7,260 nt of DNA from Anaerolineales bacterium (GTDB taxonomy: Bacteria > Chloroflexota > Anaerolineae > Anaerolineales > DRMV01): contig JALUBW010000113.1 of assembly GCA_027044735.1 (NCBI GenBank), positions 1 to 7,260 on the forward strand, given 5' to 3'. A model generated the notes under the pieces. It saw only the letters and a program-made list of their open reading frames with translations. It had not been told where the DNA came from and ran no database searches. Within the stretch, counting starts at the first letter, position 1. Each line of letters opens with the position of its first letter. A program made the translations under genes and the position numbers. Of this stretch, positions 1 to 5,537 are shown piece after piece.

Positions 1-44
1 TCAATCGGTGGATGGTAACGCAAAGGAGGCCAAGGAGCAAAGAA

Positions 45-533
45 ATGGATGACTATCGCAAAATACCCTTGCGGGCAAATAAGCACATTGGTTTGGTGGC
101 GCACGATGGCAGGAAGCGCGACCTTTTGGAGTGGGTCATTTTCAATAAGGGTACGTTGAGCCAGCATAGTCTTTATGCTACAGGCACAACCGGTGCGCTC
201 ATTCAGCGTGAGACCGGTTTGGAAGTGACTCGTTTGCGCAGTGGCCCTTTTGGCGGCGATCAACAGATGGGAGCGCTAATAGCGGAAGGTGAAATTGACA
301 TTTTGGTGTTTTTCTGGGATCCGCTGGAGCCGCAGCCGCACGACCCGGACGTGAAGGCGTTGTTGCGGATAGCAGTGCTGTATAACATTCCTACTGCTTC
401 TAATCGCTCCACAGCGGATTTTTTGATTTCTTCGCCGCTTTTTTCTGAGCCGTATACTCGTTTGATTCCCAATTATGGAGCGCGGATGAAGCGCCCGTCG
501 TTTCTTGTGGGTTTGTTTGAGGATAGTGGTTGA
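45..533 (+). CDS. mgsA: Methylglyoxal synthase
   Basis: Cytosolic enzyme converting dihydroxyacetone phosphate to methylglyoxal and phosphate, a bypass of lower glycolysis. The 162-aa protein aligns by eye along its length with the 152-aa E. coli MgsA, with a one-residue offset in the core. AHD at 19-21 matches E. coli His19/Asp20. GPFGGDQQ puts Asp72 at the catalytic Asp71. FFWDP has Asp92, and [10 protein letters not shown] has His99 and Asp102. ATADF-like phosphate-loop residues appear as STADF. I chose ATG 45 because AAGGAG at 32-37 lies 7 nt upstream and the family N-terminus begins there; an in-frame ATG at 12 would add 11 residues that do not look like the family. The C-terminus runs slightly longer than in E. 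coli. The base composition looks lower in GC than in the genes that follow. No clear terminator follows. Confidence 0.96.
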   Translation: MDDYRKIPLRANKHIGLVAHDGRKRDLLEWVIFNKGTLSQHSLYATGTTGALIQRETGLEVTRLRSGPFGGDQQMGALIAEGEIDILVFFWDPLEPQPHDPDVKALLRIAVLYNIPTASNRSTADFLISSPLFSEPYTRLIPNYGARMKRPSFLVGLFEDSG

Positions 534-794
534 GGTGCTTTGTTATTTTGGTAGGTGGTAATTTATTGTTGTGTTGTGTTTTGCTGTGTGATTGGCTATA
601 CGAAACAGCACGATCCTGAATGGCTATGCGAAAACGCTCTCTATCAACGATCTTTTCTATGAATCACACCAAAATAATTGCCGCACAGGCGTAATTTCTA
701 CTTCCCAATTCGCCCAAAGGGATACCCAAATCCGAAAAACTGGATTACAATAAATTTGCTCTTAAGCACTGATTCTCTCACATGGAGGTAAACC
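534..794. other. AT-richer intergenic region with a short direct repeat
   Basis: This gap separates mgsA from the ferredoxin gene. The first 60 bases are T/G-rich with no convincing hairpin. TGGCTATACGAAA (593-605) recurs 28 nt later as TGGCTATGCGAAA (621-633), 12 of 13 bases identical, which could be a tandem operator or chance. A short reading frame around 555-662 has no ribosome site or recognisable product, so I do not call it a gene. The end of the gap carries the probable ferredoxin promoter and its ribosome site. Confidence 0.5.
746..751 (+). promoter_or_regulatory. Possible -10 element for the ferredoxin gene
   Basis: TACAAT matches the sigma-70 -10 consensus at 5 of 6 positions and lies about 44 nt before the ferredoxin start. 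I see no good -35 hexamer at 16-18 nt upstream, so the promoter would need an activator or another sigma factor. This is weak evidence. Confidence 0.3.
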
Positions 795-1211
795 ATGGCA
801 TACGTAATCACTGCTCTCTGTCTGCGCGACGGCGCATGCACTGAGGTCTGTCCGGTGGAAGCCATTGTCCCCGGCAAGCCGGTGGAAGAATGGCCTCTCT
901 ACTACATTGACCCCGACACCTGCATTGACTGCGGCGCGTGCGTGCCCGAATGCCCGCTGGAAGCAATCTTCCCCGAAGACGAAGTGCCTTCCGACTATGA
1001 AGCCAAAGGCGGCGAACGCCTCAACATGCCCAAGGGCACCGAAGGCTTTGACGAGGTTTACGACGGCACCGACCACAACGGCAACCCCGTCCACCTTGAG
1101 GGCACCCGCACCCTTGAGGCCGGGGAAATCGTTGACCTCACCCCCGCTATTGACTGGAACCGCGCTTACTTTGAGGAAGGGCCGGGCTACAGCGCCCTTG
1201 AAGAGGACTAA
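795..1211 (+). CDS. 7Fe/8Fe-type ferredoxin with C-terminal extension
   Basis: Small soluble electron carrier with two iron-sulfur clusters. The 138-aa protein has C9-x5-C15-x3-C19-P followed by C43-x2-C46-x2-C49-x3-C53-P. The first motif lacks the second cysteine of a classical CxxCxxCxxxCP. This fits bacterial 7Fe ferredoxins, in which C9, C15 and C53 would hold a [3Fe-4S] cluster and C19, C43, C46 and C49 a [4Fe-4S] cluster; the spacing x5 is shorter than the x7 of Azotobacter and Thermus proteins. Residues from about 70 to 138 form an acidic, cysteine-free extension not present in short ferredoxins. GGAGG at 784-788 precedes ATG 795 by 6 nt and fixes the start. A terminator follows closely, so the gene is probably transcribed alone. 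The electron partner cannot be told from context. Confidence 0.93.
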   Translation: MAYVITALCLRDGACTEVCPVEAIVPGKPVEEWPLYYIDPDTCIDCGACVPECPLEAIFPEDEVPSDYEAKGGERLNMPKGTEGFDEVYDGTDHNGNPVHLEGTRTLEAGEIVDLTPAIDWNRAYFEEGPGYSALEED

Positions 1212-1234
1212 GCGCAACAGATGTGCTAAAATTT

Positions 1235-1260
1235 GGGCGGTCGCGAGGCCGCCCGTTTTA
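1235..1260 (+). terminator. Intrinsic terminator after the ferredoxin gene
   Basis: GGGCGGTC (1235-1242) pairs with GGCCGCCC (1247-1254), with one G-U pair, around a GCGA (GNRA) tetraloop. GTTTTA follows at once. It begins 24 nt after the ferredoxin stop and lies before the mutL start, so it should separate the two transcripts. Confidence 0.85.
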
Positions 1261-1301
1261 CTTTAAAAGCGAGTTGCGATTTAGGATTTAGGTCATCCCC
1301 C

Positions 1302-3095
1302 ATGCCCATCCATCCCCTCCCACCCGAACTGATTTCACAAATTGCCGCCGGAGAAGTGGTGGAACGCCCCGCCTCGGTGGTCAAAGAATTGCTGGAAAAC
1401 AGCCTTGACGCCGAGGCAACCGCTATCACCATCACCGTGCGCGGCGCGGGCAAAACGCTGATAGAAGTTGCCGACAACGGTCACGGCATCCCCGCCGAGG
1501 AATTGCCGTTGGCGGTGGCGCGCCACGCCACCAGCAAACTCCAAACCGCCGAAGACTTGTTCCGTATCCGCACCTTGGGCTTTCGCGGCGAAGCGTTGGC
1601 ATCAATTGCCTCCGTCTCGCGCTTCACGATTACGTCGTGTGCGCGCGGAGCAAGCATGGGGGCGCGGCTTCGGGTAGAAGGCGGGCGCGTAATCGGCGGC
1701 GTTGAACCCGTGGGCGCACCCACCGGCACCACAGTGCGCGTGGAAGACCTGTTCTACAACGTCCCTGCCCGCCGCAAATTCCTCAAATCCGATGCGACCG
1801 AAAAGCGCCGCATTGACGCGCTGGTAACACGCTACGCCCTCGCCTACCCCCATGTCCGCTTTAGGCTCACGCAAGACGGAAAACTCAGCCTGCAAACCGC
1901 GGGCAATGGCGAGCGCCGAGATGTGCTCGCCGCACTTTACGGTGCGGAAATCGCCCGCCGCATGTTGCAGGTAGAAGACAGCACCCCCGAAATCCGCATC
2001 AGCGGCTTTATCAGCCCGCCCGACATCACCCGCGGCCGCCGCAGTGAAATCATCTTTTTCGTCAACGGTCGCCCCGTGCAAGATTCAACCCTGAGCGCCG
2101 CCCTGCTTCGGGCATACCACACATTGCTCATGGTGGGGCGCTACCCGATTGCGGTGCTGTTCATCCAATTGCCGCCCGAAGATGTGGATGTGAACGTGCA
2201 CCCGACCAAGGCGGAGGTGCGCTTCCGCAACCCAGATGCCGTATTTCGCGCCGTGCAACATGCAGCGCGCCGCGCCCTGCTTGCCTACACGCCCATTCCC
2301 GATTTGGAACTGCCGCCCGCCCCCGAAGCCCCACGCCCCGAATGGCTCGGCGGCGGTCAGCCCACCCAACCCCGTTGGGAAAGCCCGCCCTTCCCCCAAA
2401 CCCAAGCGCCCAATGCTGGGGAAAGGGCTTCTGCCGCGCCGCAACCCCTTCCCCAAACCGGAACGACAACCGAACAGAGCGCCGAGCGCCAGCCCATGCT
2501 CTCGGGGAGCAAAATCCCGCTTTTGCGCCCAATTGGGCAGATTGCGGCGACCTACATAGTGGCCGAAGGGCCAGACGGGCTTTATTTGATTGACCAGCAC
2601 GCGGCGCACGAGCGCGTTTTGTTTGAAAAATTGATGGCGCAACGGGAAAGCAGCGTCGCCTCGCAGGCGTTGCTTGAGCCGGTTACGGTTCACCTCCCAC
2701 CCCAGCAAGCGCGCATGTTGGAAGAGCAACTGCCATACCTTGAACGCTGGGGTTTTGAGGTAGAGCCTTTCGGGCCGGGGACTTTCCGCGTGCGCGCCGT
2801 GCCCGCCATTCTCGCCAAATACAGCCCAAGCGAGGCGCTGCGCGCGCTGGTTGAAGATTTTGAGGAAGATGAAACGCCCCTGCAGGGGGAAATTGAGGCG
2901 CGGATTATCGCGCGCGTCTGCAAACGGCTGGCGGTCAAAGGCGGGCAAGTGCTTTCGCCGCAGGAACAAGAAGCCCTGATTCGCGATTTGGAAGCCTGCC
3001 AAAACCCGCGCTCGTGCCCACACGGGCGACCGACAATGATCCACATCAGCGTTGCCACGCTTGAAAAGCAGTTCGGAAGGCTGGGGGCGAAATAA
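1302..3095 (+). CDS. mutL: DNA mismatch repair protein MutL, endonuclease type
   Basis: Mismatch-repair protein that couples MutS mismatch recognition to strand nicking; 597 aa. The N-terminal GHKL ATPase shows E29 and N33 in KELLENSLDA, DNGHGI at 58-63, RHATSK at 74-79 and GFRGEAL at 93-99, matching E. coli numbering. NVHPTKAEVRF ends the transducer domain. A Pro/Gln-rich linker (roughly 330-410) follows. The C-terminal dimerisation domain carries DQHAAHERVLFE at 431-442, which is the metal-dependent nuclease motif DQHA(X2)E(X4)E absent from E. coli MutL. C540 (VCKRLAVKGG) and C572-P-H-G-R-P fit the other metal-site motifs. ATG 1302 gives the canonical N-terminus; the in-frame TTG at 1233 would begin at the upstream terminator and is rejected. 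The ribosome site is weak (AGGT at 1290-1293). No mutS is in view. Confidence 0.97.
   Translation: MPIHPLPPELISQIAAGEVVERPASVVKELLENSLDAEATAITITVRGAGKTLIEVADNGHGIPAEELPLAVARHATSKLQTAEDLFRIRTLGFRGEALASIASVSRFTITSCARGASMGARLRVEGGRVIGGVEPVGAPTGTTVRVEDLFYNVPARRKFLKSDATEKRRIDALVTRYALAYPHVRFRLTQDGKLSLQTAGNGERRDVLAALYGAEIARRMLQVEDSTPEIRISGFISPPDITRGRRSEIIFFVNGRPVQDSTLSAALLRAYHTLLMVGRYPIAVLFIQLPPEDVDVNVHPTKAEVRFRNPDAVFRAVQHAARRALLAYTPIPDLELPPAPEAPRPEWLGGGQPTQPRWESPPFPQTQAPNAGERASAAPQPLPQTGTTTEQSAERQPMLSGSKIPLLRPIGQIAATYIVAEGPDGLYLIDQHAAHERVLFEKLMAQRESSVASQALLEPVTVHLPPQQARMLEEQLPYLERWGFEVEPFGPGTFRVRAVPAILAKYSPSEALRALVEDFEEDETPLQGEIEARIIARVCKRLAVKGGQVLSPQEQEALIRDLEACQNPRSCPHGRPTMIHISVATLEKQFGRLGAK
2387..2459. 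repeat. Short C/T-rich inverted and direct repeats inside the mutL linker
   Basis: GCCCTTCCCCCA (2387-2398) and TGGGGAAAGGGC (2417-2428) are inverted copies with 11 of 12 bases complementary. CCCCTTCCCCAAACC (2445-2459) is a further near copy in the first orientation. They fall in the low-complexity Pro/Gln/Ala linker and keep the frame open. They may reflect insertion or slippage of a small genomic repeat where the protein tolerates it. Confidence 0.4.
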
Positions 3096-3150
3096 AAGCC
3101 GGAGCAGGCCGTTTTTACAGATTTTTTACGGCGTGCAAAGCCGTTCATTA
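3096..3150 (+). other. Region just after mutL with weak terminator-like sequence
   Basis: AAAAGCC (3094-3100) can partly pair with GGC at 3107-3109 and the T5 run at 3112-3116, and a T6 run follows at 3122-3127. A separate stem, ACGGC (3128-3132) with GCCGT (3140-3144), comes after the T-runs. None of this makes a strong terminator. It is the only candidate for ending the mutL transcript before the next promoter. Confidence 0.3.
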
Positions 3151-3178
3151 TTGACAAAAAAGGTTCAGTTTGCATAAT
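3151..3178 (+). promoter_or_regulatory. Sigma-70 promoter for the cstA cluster
   Basis: TTGACA (3151-3156) matches the -35 consensus exactly. After a 16-bp spacer, CATAAT (3173-3178) matches 5 of 6 -10 bases. Transcription would begin near 3184-3186, giving a 5' leader of about 220 nt before cstA. It is the best promoter in the window and probably drives cstA and the three genes after it. Confidence 0.75.
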
Positions 3179-3183
3179 GAAAT

Positions 3184-3224
3184 AAAAGCCCGGCGCGCAA
3201 CGCGCGTTGGGGAGTAGGGTTTTT
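3184..3224 (+). terminator. Hairpin with U-tract at the start of the cstA leader
   Basis: An inner stem, GGCGCG (3192-3197) with CGCGTT (3203-3208), can be extended in one of two ways. CCC at 3189-3191 may pair with GGG at 3209-3211, or AAAAGCCC (3184-3191) may pair with GGGTTTTT (3217-3224, one G-U). The second form has the A-tract, stem and U-tract look of an intrinsic terminator. It lies right after the predicted transcription start, so it may act as an attenuator, as a 5' stabilising hairpin, or as the late terminator for mutL read-through. Confidence 0.4.
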
Positions 3225-3308
3225 AATTGCAAGATTCATCTTTTTTCATCCAAACCCAATACCAGAAGGAGGTGCACACCCCAAAACGCAATTCTCAATT
3301 TTCCCCAT

Positions 3309-3363
3309 CGGAAAAGCCGCGAAGGCGGCATAGCCAAGCAACTGCAGGTAGCATTTGTTTCCG
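3309..3363 (+). promoter_or_regulatory. Possible structured RNA (three-way junction) in the cstA leader
   Basis: CGGAAA (3309-3314) pairs with TTTCCG (3358-3363). Inside it, GCCGC (3316-3320) and GCGGC (3325-3329) form a perfect stem with a GAAG loop. GCC (3333-3335) can pair with GGT (3347-3349) as a short third arm that continues into GTAGC. This compact junction resembles the outline of a c-di-GMP-I riboswitch (a GNRA-like capped arm, AGCC...GGUAGC). The conserved ACGCA junction is missing, so I do not call it that family. It ends 40 nt before the cstA start codon. Confidence 0.35.
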
Positions 3364-3384
3364 CACGATAGGTTCCCCACACAG

Positions 3385-3401
3385 AAAGGAGGAAGGACTC
3401 C
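3385..3401 (+). promoter_or_regulatory. cstA ribosome site inside a small hairpin
   Basis: AAAGGAGG (3385-3392) is a strong Shine-Dalgarno 10 nt before ATG 3403 and decides that start. GGAG (3388-3391) can pair with CTCC (3398-3401), leaving GAAGGA in the loop. A GGA-bearing loop over the ribosome site is the kind of target CsrA binds, and CsrA represses cstA in E. coli. Whether this organism has CsrA is unknown. Confidence 0.5.
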
Positions 3402-3402
3402 A

Positions 3403-5175
3403 ATGGCCGCAATAGTACTTATCGTTGCAATAGCAATAGTTGTAATTGGCTACCAAGCATACGCCGCGAAGATGGACAAAGAGGTCATTCAGGCCAACCC
3501 CAAAAAAGCCACACCGGCCACGCTTTACAACGATGGTGTGGACTTTATGCCAGCGAGCGGCAGCGTGCTGTTTGGGTACCAATTCAAGTCCATCGCCGCC
3601 CTTGGCCCGATAGTCGGCCCAATAGTAGCCGTGCAGTGGGGCTGGTTGCCGACGTTCCTGTGGCTGATGTTGGGCGTGTTCTTCATCGGGTGGGTTCAGG
3701 ACTACGCGTCGGCCATGATGGCTATGCGAAACGACGGCCTAACCATGGGCGGCCTCGCCTATAAATTCATCTCGCCGCGCGCCCGCGGAATTTTGCTCGC
3801 ATTCCTTTACTTTTACCTCTTGCTCATTATGGGCGCGTTTGGCGCTGTGGTGGCCGGGCTGCTCGCAATTCCGGTTGTGCCCGTCGGCCTCTTCATACTC
3901 ACCCTCGCCGGCGTTTTAGCCGGGCAGATGACCTACCGCTGGAAAATGGACTTGGTGATGACCACGGTCATTACCGTGCTCATCGCGCTAATCGGTATCT
4001 GGCTCGGCACCATGCCTTGGGCTAAGGACTTAGTGAACAGCATCAACAGCCTTGCCGGTACCGGCCCCAAGCACATCCTCTACAACACCCCCTACGGCCC
4101 AATGACTTGGCCGCAATTTTTCTGGGGTATCGTGGCTTTGGCATTCTGCTACCTTGGCTCGGTGCTGGCAATTTGGCGCTTTGCCCAACCCGTGAACTAT
4201 GTTTCATTCTGGTTCGTGGCACTGGGCTTGCTCGGCTCCATCCTCGGCGTCTTCGTCGCTGCCATTTTCAAAACCACGAACGTGGCATTTCAAATTCCGG
4301 CCTATGTTACATGGAATCAGCCTAAGTTGGGCTGGCTATGGCCAATCTTGTTTGTGACGGTTTCGTGCGGGGCAATTTCAGGCTGGCACTCACTGGTCTC
4401 CACCGCAGGCACGGCGCGGCAGTTAGAAAAAGAAACCGACGCCCTGCCGGTTGGCGCTGGAGCGATGTTCACCGAGGCCATCTTGGCAACAATGGCGCTT
4501 ATCTTCGCCGCCACGGCGCTCACCAAAGGCAACACCGTGCTTTATGACGCCAATCATATGTACTTCCTCAAAGTGAAAGCAGGTGCAATCTGGGCTTACG
4601 GTATGTCCCGCTTCCTCTCGTGGATACCGGGGATCTCGCCCTCAATGGGTGCGGCAATCGGCGCCATCTTCCTCGCCGTAATGGCGCTTACGGTTATGCA
4701 ACTGGTGCTCCGGTTCATGCGCGTTGCCTCGGCTGAACTGGTCGGCGATAAAATCCCCGCCTTCAAGAACCCCCATGTTGGCACCATTGTCGCCATACTG
4801 TTCACCTTCTTGATCCTGTGGACGGCATTCTGGCAAAGGATTTGGGTGCTGTTCGGCGGGGCTAACCAGTTGTTCGCCGGGCTGGCGCTCTTGCTGATCA
4901 CCATCTGGCTGGCAAACGAGGGCAAAAAGCATGGTTGGGTCTTCTGGCCGATGGTGTTCATGTATGTAACCACCGTGACGGCGCTGCTGGTAACAGCGTG
5001 GAAATCGTTCCACCACATGATGACGGCCAACGTCAGCGCCGCATTTGCGTTTGGCGATTTGGTAGCAGGCGTAATAGCGCTCTTCCTAGCCTTAGCGGCG
5101 GTCATACTGGCGGCTGACGGGCTCAAATCGCTCGCCAAAGCACGAGCCAAAGCCGCATCCCACGCAGGAGACTAA
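3403..5175 (+). CDS. cstA: CstA-family carbon-starvation transporter
   Basis: Integral membrane protein of the CstA/BtsT family; E. coli members take up pyruvate and have been linked to peptide use under starvation. This one is 590 aa, shorter than the roughly 700-aa E. coli CstA, with about 15 hydrophobic segments beginning at residues 2-20. Family hallmarks seen: GPIVGPI at 68-74 followed by VQD at 98-100, CGAISGWHSLVS at 322-333 (E. coli type CGAISGFHALVS) then ETDALPVGAGAM, and FGGANQ at 484-489. ATG 3403 is chosen for its strong ribosome site; a TTG at 3355 lies within the leader structure without one. It is first in a cluster with a small protein and two ArsA-like ATPases, which is not the E. 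coli layout of cstA plus ybdD. The substrate cannot be read from sequence. Confidence 0.95.
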   Translation: MAAIVLIVAIAIVVIGYQAYAAKMDKEVIQANPKKATPATLYNDGVDFMPASGSVLFGYQFKSIAALGPIVGPIVAVQWGWLPTFLWLMLGVFFIGWVQDYASAMMAMRNDGLTMGGLAYKFISPRARGILLAFLYFYLLLIMGAFGAVVAGLLAIPVVPVGLFILTLAGVLAGQMTYRWKMDLVMTTVITVLIALIGIWLGTMPWAKDLVNSINSLAGTGPKHILYNTPYGPMTWPQFFWGIVALAFCYLGSVLAIWRFAQPVNYVSFWFVALGLLGSILGVFVAAIFKTTNVAFQIPAYVTWNQPKLGWLWPILFVTVSCGAISGWHSLVSTAGTARQLEKETDALPVGAGAMFTEAILATMALIFAATALTKGNTVLYDANHMYFLKVKAGAIWAYGMSRFLSWIPGISPSMGAAIGAIFLAVMALTVMQLVLRFMRVASAELVGDKIPAFKNPHVGTIVAILFTFLILWTAFWQRIWVLFGGANQLFAGLALLLITIWLANEGKKHGWVFWPMVFMYVTTVTALLVTAWKSFHHMMTANVSAAFAFGDLVAGVIALFLALAAVILAADGLKSLAKARAKAASHAGD

Positions 5176-5184
5176 CGCTAACAC

Positions 5185-5223
5185 TTGGGGAGGGCGCAAC
5201 GCCCTCCCCAACCGAATTTATTT
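5185..5223 (+). terminator. Perfect 12-bp hairpin with T-rich tail between cstA and the small gene
   Basis: TTGGGGAGGGCG (5185-5196) pairs without mismatch with CGCCCTCCCCAA (5200-5211) around a CAA loop, 9 nt after the cstA stop. ATTTATTTT follows within a few bases (5215-5223). It looks like an intrinsic terminator, perhaps partial because of the interrupted T-run. It may lower expression of the downstream ATPases relative to cstA or protect the cstA mRNA 3' end. Confidence 0.65.
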
Positions 5224-5241
5224 TGCCGGAGGAAAGCAAAA

Positions 5242-5520
5242 ATGACCGAAGAAGAAAAGCGCTCGTTCTTCTCCAAAATTGTGCGCAACCTACAAGATGT
5301 GATCTACGGCATGGCCTCGCACGATATGGCAAGGCAGGCGCTGAAGACGCGCGGCAGCATGGAACACCTGTTCATCCTAATTACAATGGGCGATCTGCTC
5401 GGCGTGCCCATTCTGCCGCCGTATTACTCGCTGCGGCTGCTGCCCTACGTCGTGCCGCAAATCAGCACTTGGAAACGCCGCATGTTGCGCGAGCGCGATC
5501 TCACCGACGCGTTAGCCTAA
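5242..5520 (+). CDS. Uncharacterised 92-aa protein linked to CstA and ArsA-like ATPases
   Basis: I do not recognise a named family. The start at ATG 5242 has GGAGG at 5228-5232, 9 nt upstream. The N-terminal half (1-40) is charged and helical-looking (TEEEKRS, NLQDVIYGMASHD). Residues 43-72 are hydrophobic and rich in Pro and Tyr, containing GDLLGVPILPPYYSLRLLPY. The C-terminus is strongly basic then mixed (WKRRMLRERDLTD). The hydrophobic part could be a membrane-associated or re-entrant segment near the C-terminus, but GD and repeated prolines make a simple transmembrane helix uncertain. It occupies the place of the small YbdD/YjiX proteins beside E. coli cstA/btsT but does not look like them. 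It lies 17 nt before the first ATPase, suggesting co-translation and a shared role. Confidence 0.85.
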   Translation: MTEEEKRSFFSKIVRNLQDVIYGMASHDMARQALKTRGSMEHLFILITMGDLLGVPILPPYYSLRLLPYVVPQISTWKRRMLRERDLTDALA

Positions 5521-5537
5521 CCACAACGAGGTGTCGT

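Noticed and set aside
555..662. Small frame containing HDPEWLCENALYQR between mgsA and the ferredoxin gene
   Set aside because: No start with a ribosome site, no family resemblance, and only about 35 codons long.
1233..1301. TTG start extending MutL by 23 residues
   Set aside because: It would begin in the terminator hairpin, has no ribosome site, and the canonical MutL N-terminus starts at ATG 1302 with E29/N33 in the usual positions.
2085..3044. Long (319-aa) open frame on the minus strand opposite mutL
   Set aside because: It lies antisense to the conserved MutL linker and C-terminal domain, has no recognisable motif and is explained by GC-rich codon structure of mutL.
3207..3218. GGGGAGTAG resembling the start of a yybP-ykoY manganese riboswitch
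   Set aside because: The other conserved blocks of that family are not found downstream, and the gene is not a metal transporter or exporter.
3227..3415. 62-codon frame from TTG 3227 in the cstA leader as a gene
   Set aside because: There is no ribosome site before TTG 3227 and the peptide is low-complexity and basic. Only a shorter version tied to the orphan Shine-Dalgarno is kept as a low-interest finding.
5242..5520. Small gene as a YbdD/YjiX homologue, the usual cstA/btsT partner
   Set aside because: Length, the hydrophobic PPYY segment and the basic tail do not match those short, Cys-ending proteins; only the position is similar.
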